Below, one piece after another: positions 25,325-33,396 of a DNA stretch of 64,000 nucleotides. The DNA comes from Bifidobacterium leontopitheci. GTDB lineage: Bacteria > Actinomycetota > Actinomycetes > Actinomycetales > Bifidobacteriaceae. The stretch lies in the NCBI RefSeq assembly GCF_009193355.1, contig NZ_WBVT01000008.1:35725-99724 (forward strand). The letters are read 5' to 3'. The position numbers and the translations under genes are program-made. The notes under the pieces were generated by a model. That model was given only the letters and a program-made list of their open reading frames with translations. It was not told where the DNA came from and did no database searches. The number at the start of each line of letters is the position of its first letter. Positions within the stretch are counted from its first letter, which is position 1.

Positions 25325-26665
25325 ATGTCCCAGACCAAACCATCCATATCATCCTTCATCCCCGAACCCGACCCGCGCGAACGCGGCTGGAAACGTCACG
25401 TCACGCTCCTGCTCGCCGGGCAGGCGTTCTCCCTGCTCGGCTCCAACATCGTCCAGTACGCGCTGTGGTGGTGGATCGTGCTCCAAGCCAAAAGCGGCTG
25501 GTCCATGCTGCTCGCCACCCTCTTCGGAGTCCTGCCGCAATCCGTCGTCTCCATCTTCGGCGGCTCGCTGGCCGACCGTCACAGCCGCAAGCCGCTCATC
25601 ATGCTGCCCGACCTGATCATCGCCGGCGTGACCGTTATCCTCTCGTTCGCCTTCGCCAACGGCTGGGCGAGCCTGACGATGCTGTTCGTCGTCCTGTTCA
25701 TCAGGTCCGCCGGCGGCGGCATCCAGACGCCCGCCATCCAATCCTTCATCCCCGACATCACGCCCACCAGCCGGCTGCTGCGCGTCAATTCGATATACGG
25801 CATGATCAACTCGGCGAACATGCTCGTCGCCCCCGCCGTCGCCGCCGTGCTCATCAACGTGATGCCATTGTGGTCAATCCTGCTCATCGATGTGACGACC
25901 GCAGTGATCGGCGTCGGCTTCGTCGCACTGATCCGGGTGCCGTCGGGCGGGAAACGGAACGTAGCCGCGGACGGCTCCACGGCTCCACGGACCGCCACCG
26001 GCCTTGCGTCAGTGTTCCGCCGCGCGTTCGCCGACCTGAAGACCGGACTCGCCTATACGATGCGCATTCCGCGGCTCAAAGGCGTGGTGGTCGGCGACGC
26101 GCTGGCGAGCTTCGTGGCCGGAGCGCCGATGAACCTCACGCTGCTGCTCATGACCCGCGAATATGCGGGCATCGACCTCAACCTCGGCTTCGTGAACCTC
26201 ACCACCGCGTCCGACAAGCTCGCCGCCAACGAGCTGAGCTGGAGCGCCGGCATGCTGTTGGGCGGCCTCGTCATGTCGACAATCGGCGTGCGTCGCGTAC
26301 ATGACAACATGCGTACGGTGGCGTTCGGTTTCGGCGTGTGCGGCCTTACCATCGTCGGGCTCGGCGTGGTCCCCGACCTGCTGGGCTATCTGATCGTCAA
26401 CCTGCTGTGCGGCATGTCCTGGGGCGTGTGCGCGGGGCCGTTGCGCACCGTGATCCAGACGGAGGCCGACCCGTCGATGGTGGGGCGCGTGTTCGGCCTC
26501 GACACGACGTTCGCGACGCTCGGCATGCCGTTGGGCATGCTCGTGTTCGCGCCGCTCGCCGACGTGATGCCGGTGACATGGGTGCTCGTCATCGGCGGTC
26601 TGCTCGCCCTGCCGGTCGCCTGGTATGTGTTCGCGCTGTCAAAACGGGAGGTGCAGACGCGATGA
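25325..26665 (+). CDS. MFS exporter, tandem copy 2
   Basis: A 446-residue paralogue of the preceding MFS gene, sharing LLLAGQAFSLLGSNIVQYAL, FGGSLADRHSRKPLIM and QSFIPDI. A 57-bp block encoding NLGFVNLTTASDKLAANEL is identical in both genes (24556-24612 and 26180-26236), which suggests recent duplication or gene conversion. The ribosome site (AGAAAGCAAG) is weak. Its stop overlaps the start of the acetyltransferase gene by ATGA, so they are co-translated. Expression is probably controlled by the leader peptide region upstream. Confidence 0.88.
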   Translation: MSQTKPSISSFIPEPDPRERGWKRHVTLLLAGQAFSLLGSNIVQYALWWWIVLQAKSGWSMLLATLFGVLPQSVVSIFGGSLADRHSRKPLIMLPDLIIAGVTVILSFAFANGWASLTMLFVVLFIRSAGGGIQTPAIQSFIPDITPTSRLLRVNSIYGMINSANMLVAPAVAAVLINVMPLWSILLIDVTTAVIGVGFVALIRVPSGGKRNVAADGSTAPRTATGLASVFRRAFADLKTGLAYTMRIPRLKGVVVGDALASFVAGAPMNLTLLLMTREYAGIDLNLGFVNLTTASDKLAANELSWSAGMLLGGLVMSTIGVRRVHDNMRTVAFGFGVCGLTIVGLGVVPDLLGYLIVNLLCGMSWGVCAGPLRTVIQTEADPSMVGRVFGLDTTFATLGMPLGMLVFAPLADVMPVTWVLVIGGLLALPVAWYVFALSKREVQTR

Positions 26666-27318
26666 GCGATGCCGTGATCCTGCGACCGTTGCGCCGCGGC
26701 GACTATCCGACGCTGGTGGAGATGCTGCGGCGCATGTGGTATGCCGACCCGTCGATGAGCGAGACGACCGCCCGACGCTTGGCGACCATCGACCTGCATC
26801 ACTGCCTGTCCCGCTCGACCATTGCGACCGTGGCGGAGCGGGACGGCAGGGTCGTGGGCGTGATACTCGCCCGCGTCGACGCCGCGATGCCACGCTGGCG
26901 TCAGTCGCCGCTCAACCGGCACGTCCGCCGCATGATAGGGGAGTCGCTGGCGTTGCCGTTCTCGGCCGAAGGACGCCGAGGCATCCGCGACGCATTCGAC
27001 CTGGTCGCCGTCGACAGGCGTCTCATGCGCGGGCTCACACCGCGCTACGACGCCGAAATCGTGCTGTTCCTGGTCGACGAGCGGATGCGGGGCCAAGGGG
27101 TCGGCGGCACACTGTTCGACCATGTGCTGGCCCGGTTCCATGCCGCAGGTGCACGCCACTACTTCCTGTTCACCGACACCACCTGCAACGTCGGTTTCTA
27201 CGACCATCGTGGTCTGTTCAGACGCCGTGAGGAGCGCGGGATCCACCGCGACGGCAGCGAGGATACGTACTATCTGTACGAGGGCACCTGTGTTGCTTCG
27301 GCGACGAGGATGCCATAG
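26662..27318 (+). CDS. GNAT family N-acetyltransferase
   Basis: A 218-residue GNAT protein. The N-terminal strand reads VILRPLRRGDYPTLVEMLRR; the acetyl-CoA site is in IVLFLVDERMRGQGVGGTLF (the R/Q-x-x-G-x-G/A motif, residues about 142-153). The C-terminal region has NVGFYDHRGLFRRREE. The 4-bp overlap with the MFS gene makes a two-gene unit, so drug or metabolite modification alongside export is plausible. A terminator shared with the next gene follows. Confidence 0.85.
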   Translation: MSDAVILRPLRRGDYPTLVEMLRRMWYADPSMSETTARRLATIDLHHCLSRSTIATVAERDGRVVGVILARVDAAMPRWRQSPLNRHVRRMIGESLALPFSAEGRRGIRDAFDLVAVDRRLMRGLTPRYDAEIVLFLVDERMRGQGVGGTLFDHVLARFHAAGARHYFLFTDTTCNVGFYDHRGLFRRREERGIHRDGSEDTYYLYEGTCVASATRMP

Positions 27319-27331
27319 CAACAGACGATAA

Positions 27332-27371
27332 AACAGGGCGGCTTCCCCTGCGAAAGGGAAGCCGCCCTGTT
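27332..27371. terminator. bidirectional terminator
   Basis: AACAGGGCGGCTTCCC (27332-27347) pairs perfectly with 27356-27371, loop of 8 nt, between convergent genes. Confidence 0.75.
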
Positions 27372-27391
27372 CGGTTGATGATGACCGCCTG

Positions 27392-27916
27392 TTACTTGGC
27401 CAGGAACTGCTGGTAGTCCGCCGCCGCCTTGGCGAGCGCCTCGTCGGTGATGCCGAAGGCGCCGAACGTGACGAACGGCTTGACCCACGTGGCGCTGATG
27501 TAGTTGGCCGTGCCCTGGAACGGGACGAGCACCTGCTCGATCGTGAACTTGTTCGCACCCTCGGGCTGGTAGTTGGCTTCCGGCGAGCCGGTGGAGACGG
27601 CGACGGCGAACTCCTTGCCCTCGAACGCATGGCCTTCGGAACCGTACGCCCAGCCGTGCTCGAGCACCTCGTCCTCCCACGTCTTGAGCAGCGCGGGGGA
27701 GGAGAACCACCACAGCGGGAACTGGAACACGATGCGGTCGGCGGCCTCGATGGCGGCCTGCTCGGCCTTGACGTCGATCTTGCCGTCCGGGTAGAGCGCG
27801 TACTCGTCGCGCACGGTCACGTCGTCGAGCTCGCCGGCGGCCTTGGCCAGCGTGGCGTTGACGCGAGACTGGCCGTTCAGGGACGGGTGAAACACGAGCA
27901 CCAGGGTCTTCTTCAT
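27392..27916 (-). CDS. NAD(P)H oxidoreductase, flavodoxin-like (MdaB/KefG type)
   Basis: A 174-residue Flavodoxin_2 protein. The FMN-binding opening is TLVLVFHPSLNGQSRVNATL; IVFQFPLWWFSSPALLKTW is the family hallmark, with VSTGSPEANYQPEG after it. These enzymes reduce quinones or nitro compounds with NAD(P)H, or regulate potassium efflux (KefG). AGAGGAGACC precedes ATG 27916. Near the acetyltransferase and cupin genes, but in its own unit. Confidence 0.87.
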   Translation of the reverse strand: MKKTLVLVFHPSLNGQSRVNATLAKAAGELDDVTVRDEYALYPDGKIDVKAEQAAIEAADRIVFQFPLWWFSSPALLKTWEDEVLEHGWAYGSEGHAFEGKEFAVAVSTGSPEANYQPEGANKFTIEQVLVPFQGTANYISATWVKPFVTFGAFGITDEALAKAAADYQQFLAK

Positions 27917-28109
27917 GGGTGGTCTCCTCTGCAATCTGAAGGATATGCGCGCGGGCGCGTAGCCTCTGACAGCTGCCGCCACCGCGCGTATACCTCGAAA
28001 CGATGTATACGAATTCAGCATACGTGACAGGCGCCCGGGGCGGTGTCCGCTTCGCTATGGACGAACAGGCAGGCGAGGGCGGATTCGTCGGACGTCGCAT
28101 CCGACGGCT

Positions 28110-28742
28110 TCACACATGTCCGATGACGCGCGCGGGACTGCCGGCAACGATGGCGCCCGCGGGCACGTCGTGCGTGACGACCGCTCCCGCGCCGATGATT
28201 GCGCCGTCGCCGACCGTCACGTTCTGCAATACGATCGCACCCGCGCCGATCCACACCCGTCGGCCGATGCTGATCGGCCTGCTGACGGTGATCGCTCGAC
28301 GTGACGGATCCTTTAAGTGGTTGATGGTGATGAGTTGCACGTTCGGTCCGAGGAACGAGCCATCGCCGATCGTGATGCCGCCACGGTCCATGAGCGTGCA
28401 CCCCCAGTTGATGAACACGTCGCGGCCGACCGTGATGTTGCGGCCGAAATCCGTGTAGAACGGCGGGTTCAAACGGAACGACGGGTCAACATTGTGCCCG
28501 ACGATGCGCTCGAACAGCGCGTGGACGTCCCCGGGTTCGCGATATCCTGTGTTCAGCTCGGCGCACAGGCGTTTCGTCTCCCGGATGATGTCGCCGATGT
28601 CGGAATAACCCGGCTCGGCGGGGGAGACGGGGATGCCGCCGCGGTCACGGGCAAGGATGTCGGCAGCGGAGCCAGGCGCGGCGGAAACGCCTGCTGTCGC
28701 CGGCGCGTTCGCCACAACAGGCGCGGTCACGGTATCGGTCAT
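28110..28742 (-). CDS. maltose/galactoside-type O-acetyltransferase (left-handed beta helix)
   Basis: A 210-residue hexapeptide-repeat acetyltransferase. Seen: [39 protein letters not shown] (with the NxxCxxxD motif), the catalytic His in [10 protein letters not shown] and C-terminal hexapeptides [20 protein letters not shown] ending in AGSPARVIG. An additional 40-residue Ala-rich N-terminus is unusual. Start at 28742 follows AAAGGACC at a rather long distance. It is divergent from the cupin gene, with a long imperfect hairpin in between. Confidence 0.87.
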   Translation of the reverse strand: MTDTVTAPVVANAPATAGVSAAPGSAADILARDRGGIPVSPAEPGYSDIGDIIRETKRLCAELNTGYREPGDVHALFERIVGHNVDPSFRLNPPFYTDFGRNITVGRDVFINWGCTLMDRGGITIGDGSFLGPNVQLITINHLKDPSRRAITVSRPISIGRRVWIGAGAIVLQNVTVGDGAIIGAGAVVTHDVPAGAIVAGSPARVIGHV

Positions 28743-28801
28743 AAGGTCACGGTCCTTTCCAGAGTCGGCTTTATTGAACCGCAATCGCCGAGCGCCATGC
28801 T

Positions 28802-28897
28802 AATAGTGTCGTTCGATGCTCCGCCATGCCCTCCGGCTATGGGAAGGCCGGAACGCTCATGCACGTGAAGCATGGAGCCGTATGCGCCGACACTATT
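28802..28897. repeat. 96-bp nested inverted repeat between divergent genes
   Basis: Outer arms AATAGTGTCG (28802-28811) and CGACACTATT (28888-28897) match perfectly. Inside lie GCTCC/GGAGC and CATGC/GCATG pairs and a central CCGGC-N9-GCCGG. The whole stretch can fold into one long interrupted hairpin. It sits in the shared promoter region of the acetyltransferase and cupin genes, so it may be an operator or a small mobile hairpin element. Confidence 0.5.
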
Positions 28898-28974
28898 GGC
28901 GGTTCCGCGGCGATAGCCGTGTAATGGGATGCGACATGCAGCGCACGACGCGCACGACGAAAGGACGCATCATC

Positions 28975-29373
28975 ATGGATAATCCGAGCGCATTCCCTCT
29001 TGGGCAGCCGAACGACGCGTACGCGCAGTACTTCGAGGGTCAGAGCTATCTCGCGCCGCTCGCCGGCGACGATCAGGTCAGCGTCGCGAACGTGACGTTC
29101 GAGCCGGGCTGCACGAACCACTGGCACATCCATCACGGCGTGTGCCAGATCCTGATCGCCGTGGGCGGACGCGGCTACTATCAGATCGCAGGCCAGGAGC
29201 CGGTCGAGCTCAAGCCCGGCGACGTGGCCTACATTCCGCCGGAGACCAAACACTGGCATGGCGCCGCGCCCACCGAGGCGTTCGCGCACATCGCCGTCAT
29301 GCCCAAGAAGGACGACGCGAGCAACGAATGGCTCGAACCCGTGGACGACGGCGAGTACCGCAAGCTCGCGTAG
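28975..29373 (+). CDS. cupin domain protein
   Basis: A 132-residue single cupin. Metal ligands are visible in HWHIHHGVCQILIAVGGRG (motif 1) and KPGDVAYIPPETKHWHGA (motif 2). This is the small cupin often encoded with carboxymuconolactone decarboxylase-like proteins and flavin oxidoreductases; both types are in this window. Reaction unknown. AAAGGACG precedes ATG 28975. Confidence 0.87.
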   Translation: MDNPSAFPLGQPNDAYAQYFEGQSYLAPLAGDDQVSVANVTFEPGCTNHWHIHHGVCQILIAVGGRGYYQIAGQEPVELKPGDVAYIPPETKHWHGAAPTEAFAHIAVMPKKDDASNEWLEPVDDGEYRKLA

Positions 29374-29407
29374 ACCCCGCCGCAATTCCTCCTGTGACGC
29401 CGCATTC

Positions 29408-29440
29408 GTCAGCTTCGGCGTCACCAACGCCGAAGCTGAC
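29408..29440. terminator. hairpin, 13-bp perfect arms
   Basis: GTCAGCTTCGGCG (29408-29420) and CGCCGAAGCTGAC (29428-29440), loop TCACCAA, downstream of the cupin gene. The following 29441-29586 is AT-rich, with two CGATATAA motifs and a TATAAT -10 box near 29541 that probably serves the AAA ATPase gene. Confidence 0.65.
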
Positions 29441-29586
29441 ACCTTGCAAGTGAAGCGCAATAGTTCGCGATCATACGAACGGATACATGTCGATATAACA
29501 GAAAACAGGTCTATTTGATGGATAATATGAGATAAAAACCGATATAATGGCTGTCGTATGTTCGCCCGCTTCGAGAAAGGCAAAGC

Positions 29587-30816
29587 ATGGACACCGACAT
29601 CGCCAAACTGCCGTTGCACTCATTGAACCCGTTCATGCCGGGAGCCGGCAAACAGCCTCCCGAACTGGTGGGCCGCTCCCATGACCTCGAGTTGATGGAC
29701 CGCATGATCGACCGGACCAAGCTTGGCCTGTTGGACCGCGGAATCATCTACAGCGGATTACGCGGCATGGGCAAGACGGTGCTGTTGCTCAAGCTCAACG
29801 ATATGGCATCCCGCCAAGGCATGGCGACGGTGCAGATCGAGGCGGACGGCGACGCCTCATCCGAATATGACGAATTGATGCATGAGCTGTCGTTGGCCGT
29901 CATGCGTATCAGAAAGCCCGATATACGGCAAAGGCTCTCGGAGGTGTTTTCGCGAGTCGAGTCGGTTTCGTTGGATTTCATGCTCGGCTCGGCGACAGTC
30001 GATCTGAGAGGTGCCGATGCGGGAAAACAGGCCGTTCGGACGTCCTCATACAAATTGGAATTGCTGGTCGAGGGACTGTCCGAGGAGCTCAAGAAGGACG
30101 GTTCGGGCTTGTTTCTGTTCGTGGACGAATTCCAGGATATGTCAGCCGAAGTGATGATGACGCTAATTACGGTGCAGCATAAGCTGGGACAGCGCAACCT
30201 GCCGTTCTACATCATCGGGGCCGGCTTGCCGAACCTGCCGGGCGTCCTGACCAAAGCCCGCTCCTATGCCGAACGGCTCTTCGAGTACCGTCAGATCGGA
30301 CGTCTGGATGACACCGCCGCCGCCGACGGATTCCAGAAGCCGGCGCGAGATCTCGGCTACTCGTTCGATGATAAGGCGTTGACGCGGCTGGTCGATCTGT
30401 CGAAAGGATATCCGTACTTCATCCAGGCATACGGCAAGGCAGCTTGGGACGCCTCCGATTCCAATCCGATCACAGTGAACGCGGTGGAGCAGGGCGAGCC
30501 CGTCGCACGCGCGGAACTCGATCAGGGTCTGTACGTGTCCCGATGGCAGCGGGCCACTCCACTGGGCCGTGAGTATCTTGCCGCGATGGCGTCGCTGGGT
30601 GAGACCTGCACGTCGGCGCAGGTTGCGGAGCATATGCACCGCAACGCCTCCGACCTGTCCTCGATCCGCCTGTCGCTGATTGAACTTGGGTTGATCTATT
30701 CGCCGGAACGCGGACGAATCGCGTTCACCGTACCCGGTATGGACGAATTCATCCGCCGGGACATTCCGACCGAAAACCAATCCTATGACGGGCGCGCCCA
30801 GCGACAGATCGTCTAG
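29587..30816 (+). CDS. AAA+ ATPase with C-terminal winged helix, paralogue of 7424-8566
   Basis: A 409-residue protein with the same architecture as the first AAA ATPase: opening NPFMPGAGKQPPELVGR, Walker A GLRGMGKT (57-64), Walker B LFLFVDEFQDMS, and a C-terminal winged helix (YLAAMASLGETCTSAQVAEH, then SIRLSLIELGLIY). GAGAAAGG precedes the start. The gene is solitary between a cupin terminator and a convergent LysR gene. Because both paralogues sit alone and are AT-rich upstream, they look like independently acquired members of one accessory family. Role unknown. Confidence 0.75.
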   Translation: MDTDIAKLPLHSLNPFMPGAGKQPPELVGRSHDLELMDRMIDRTKLGLLDRGIIYSGLRGMGKTVLLLKLNDMASRQGMATVQIEADGDASSEYDELMHELSLAVMRIRKPDIRQRLSEVFSRVESVSLDFMLGSATVDLRGADAGKQAVRTSSYKLELLVEGLSEELKKDGSGLFLFVDEFQDMSAEVMMTLITVQHKLGQRNLPFYIIGAGLPNLPGVLTKARSYAERLFEYRQIGRLDDTAAADGFQKPARDLGYSFDDKALTRLVDLSKGYPYFIQAYGKAAWDASDSNPITVNAVEQGEPVARAELDQGLYVSRWQRATPLGREYLAAMASLGETCTSAQVAEHMHRNASDLSSIRLSLIELGLIYSPERGRIAFTVPGMDEFIRRDIPTENQSYDGRAQRQIV

Positions 30817-30840
30817 TGCATGATTCCATGCCGCCATCTT

Positions 30841-30892
30841 CGCCCGGTTCCTGCAGCCCGGCCGAACCGGCTACGACCGCAGGAACCGGGCG
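30841..30892. terminator. bidirectional hairpin overlapping the lysR 3' end
   Basis: CGCCCGGTTCCTGC (30841-30854) and its exact complement (30879-30892) enclose a 24-nt segment that itself carries CCGG...CCGG pairing. The right arm is the last codons of the LysR gene (ARFLRS), so the left arm looks like an inverted copy of the gene end. Confidence 0.65.
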
Positions 30893-31731
30893 AAGGCGGC
30901 AGCGGCGGGGGAGACAGCGCCCTGCCTTTTCCATACGATCACCGAGCTGCTTTCCAGAGCCGGAGAAAACGGCACCGCACGCACGCCCGGGTAACCGGCG
31001 CCGCGGTCGAGGCACAGATACAGGCCCAGCCCTCCTGCCGCCATCGTCGCCCCGTTCGCCGGCAGGGTGCACGTACCTGCGATGGTGAGCCGGTCGGCCA
31101 GCGGGCCGAACCAGTTCGCCACCACCCTGCGCACCGGTTCGCGTGACGGCAGCAGCAGCGGCTCGTCTGCGAGGTCTGCCGGGGTGAGCGATTCGCGGTC
31201 GTGCAGGGGATGCCCATCCGGTACCATCGCCGCCCAATGGTCGACGACCCCGGTGCGCAAGGTTTCGTACCGGTCGGTGTCCACCGGCTCGGCGAGCAGT
31301 CCGAAATCCATGATGCCCTGTTCCATGCGCTCCTGGATCACGTCGGCCGTGGCGCTGACCACATGGAACCGCACCGCAGGATGCCTGCCGCGGAATGCTG
31401 CCATGCGTCCGGCCAGGAACGTCATTCCACCCACCTCGCCGCATCCCGCGGTGATGTCGCCCGACAGTTCGCCGGACGAACGTTTCAGATCGTCCTGGGT
31501 CTTGTCGGCGAGCGAGACGATGATCTGCGCACGGTCGCGCAGCAGACGGCCCTCTTCGGTGAGCGCGATCGCATGCGCGCCGCGTTCGAACAGTGTGACG
31601 CCGAGCTCCTCCTCCAGCTGTTTGAGCTGACGGGACAGCGTCGGCTGGGAGATGCGCAGCAGCTGCGCCGCCCACGTGATGTTGCCCTCCTCGGCCACCG
31701 CGAGGAAATACCTGAGCACGCGAAGTTCCAT
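30871..31731 (-). CDS. LysR family transcriptional regulator
   Basis: A 286-residue LysR protein. Helix-turn-helix: RVLRYFLAVAEEGNITWAAQ, RISQPTLSRQLKQLEEELG, TLFERG (residues 4-55). The effector domain starts at about 90 (SGDITAGCGEVGGMTFLAG). GAAGGGGCGG precedes ATG 31731. Neighbours are an AAA ATPase (convergent) and a TetR gene on the same strand; no enzyme gene is divergent from it, so the target is unclear. Confidence 0.9.
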   Translation of the reverse strand: MELRVLRYFLAVAEEGNITWAAQLLRISQPTLSRQLKQLEEELGVTLFERGAHAIALTEEGRLLRDRAQIIVSLADKTQDDLKRSSGELSGDITAGCGEVGGMTFLAGRMAAFRGRHPAVRFHVVSATADVIQERMEQGIMDFGLLAEPVDTDRYETLRTGVVDHWAAMVPDGHPLHDRESLTPADLADEPLLLPSREPVRRVVANWFGPLADRLTIAGTCTLPANGATMAAGGLGLYLCLDRGAGYPGVRAVPFSPALESSSVIVWKRQGAVSPAAAAFARFLRS

Positions 31732-31879
31732 GATCCGCCCCTTCGTTCGGCTGGACGTGATTGGCACCATTGTAGGCGATGGCGCGTAAGCGCCTGCGGC
31801 GGCGCGGCGGCGCCGAGGCCTTCTTCACCTGCGTCCGTCTGTCAATGGATGGCGAAGGATTCGACAGCGCCGTTTCACT

Positions 31880-32506
31880 TCAGTGCCGTTTCGCTTCAGT
31901 GCCGTTTCGTGTCGGCCCACCGTCCTCCTTCAATGAATTGATGAGCTGGGCGATGATGCCCGGCAGACCGGAGTGCGCCAGCCATTCGACCGCCTCGGCT
32001 GTGAGCAGCGTCCGCGCCTTGCCGAGTACGCCGATCATGCCGCCCGCCGCATATTCCAGTACGAGACGCTGCCCGGGATTGAGACCGTCCGGATCAAGGC
32101 CGAGTATCGTCAGCCAGATGCCGGTGACATAGCTTTTCAGTTGCTCGGTCAGCCCGGTCGACCCGTGCGACCCGATGATCAGCGACAGCCGACGGATGCT
32201 GGCCGCATGCTCGGGTTTCCCGATGAACAAGAGCGCATTGTCGCGCAGCGAATCGACGTTGTCCTGCCGGATGACGCGAGCGATGAACGCGGTCACACCA
32301 GGCTCCTTGTATATCGCGGCGATCGCGTCGTCCGCGAGTTCGGGGATGTTGCCGTAATGGTAGTAGAACGCGCTGCGGTTGAGTCCGCTCTCACGGGTGA
32401 TGTCGCTGATGGTGATCTGCGCGTACGGCTTGCGCTCGAGCAGCGTCCAGAACGCCTCCTGCATCTTCAGCGGCGCCGATTTCTCGTCGGCTTTCGGTCG
32501 CCCCAT
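31880..32506 (-). CDS. TetR family regulator, probably of the ABC exporter
   Basis: A 208-residue regulator beginning MGRPKADEKS. Helix-turn-helix at about 20-65: RKPYAQITISDITRESGLNR, SAFYYHYGNIPEL. C-terminal helical domain ends with LINSLKEDGG. GGAGGGACAG precedes the start. It is divergent from the ABC ATPase/permease pair at 32682-36090, the usual position of a specific repressor. Inverted TGTCGG/CCGACA repeats lie between. Confidence 0.88.
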   Translation of the reverse strand: MGRPKADEKSAPLKMQEAFWTLLERKPYAQITISDITRESGLNRSAFYYHYGNIPELADDAIAAIYKEPGVTAFIARVIRQDNVDSLRDNALLFIGKPEHAASIRRLSLIIGSHGSTGLTEQLKSYVTGIWLTILGLDPDGLNPGQRLVLEYAAGGMIGVLGKARTLLTAEAVEWLAHSGLPGIIAQLINSLKEDGGPTRNGTEAKRH

Positions 32507-32525
32507 GACTGTCCCTCCCTGCATC

Positions 32526-32627
32526 GTCGGATAATCCAACATCCTATCGTGTTCGCCGCCTGGCGAAGCCCTGCAACCACCACCAACCCCACACATTGTC
32601 GGATTGCGTGGATTTATTTACCCGACA
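32526..32627. promoter_or_regulatory. candidate TetR operator region
   Basis: GTCGGAT occurs near 32526 and again at 32598. TGTCGG (32597-32602) and CCGACA (32622-32627) form an inverted repeat about 31 bp long overall, just upstream of the ABC ATPase gene. Confidence 0.35.
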
Positions 32628-32681
32628 CGGTGATGTATTCCTTGTTTCGCGAAGACATAACCACACAGGAGGAGGAGCACT

Positions 32682-33383
32682 ATGCCATTTCTTGAATTCC
32701 ATGACGTGGTCCGCCGGTACGGCACAGGGGAATCAGCCGTACTCGCCCTGAACCACGCGACCTTCGACATCGAGCAGGGCGAGCTCGCCGTCATCCTCGG
32801 CGCGTCCGGCGCCGGCAAGTCCACCGCGCTGAACATCCTGGGCGGCATGGACCGCGCGACGTCCGGCAACGTGCGGCTGGACGGCCGCGACGTCACCGGC
32901 GCGAGCGAGGCGCAGCTGACCGACTACCGGCGCTTCGACGTCGGCTTCGTGTTCCAGTTCTACAATCTCGTGCCCAATCTGACGGCGCTCGAGAACGTGG
33001 AGCTCGCCAGCCAGATCTGCCCGAACGCCCTCGACGCACGCGAAACGCTCCGCAAGGTCGGACTGGGCGACCGGTTGGGCAACTTCCCCGCGCAGCTGTC
33101 CGGCGGCGAGCAGCAACGCGTGTCCATCGCGCGGGCGCTGGCGAAGAACCCGAAGCTGCTGCTATGCGACGAGCCGACCGGCGCGCTGGACTACCGCACC
33201 GGCAAGGAGGTGCTGCAGCTGTTGCAGGACTCGTGCCGTCAACGCGGCATCACCGTGGCGCTCGTCACGCACAACTCCGCGCTCGCGCCGATGGGCGACC
33301 GGCTGATCCGATTCCGCTCCGGCAAGGTGACCGAAATCTCGCGGAACGCGCGCCCGACGCCCATCGCGGACATCGAATGGTAG
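32682..33383 (+). CDS. ABC transporter ATPase (MacB/LolD type)
   Basis: A 233-residue ATPase: Walker [10 protein letters not shown] (residue 40), Q-loop [17 protein letters not shown], signature [15 protein letters not shown], Walker [13 protein letters not shown], and H-loop [10 protein letters not shown]. The FQxYNLVPxLTAxEN stretch is typical of ATPases that serve FtsX-type permeases. AGGAGGAG precedes ATG. Thirteen bases separate it from the permease gene, so they form one transporter. TetR is divergent. Confidence 0.92.
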   Translation: MPFLEFHDVVRRYGTGESAVLALNHATFDIEQGELAVILGASGAGKSTALNILGGMDRATSGNVRLDGRDVTGASEAQLTDYRRFDVGFVFQFYNLVPNLTALENVELASQICPNALDARETLRKVGLGDRLGNFPAQLSGGEQQRVSIARALAKNPKLLLCDEPTGALDYRTGKEVLQLLQDSCRQRGITVALVTHNSALAPMGDRLIRFRSGKVTEISRNARPTPIADIEW

Positions 33384-33396
33384 GAGGCGCGCCACT

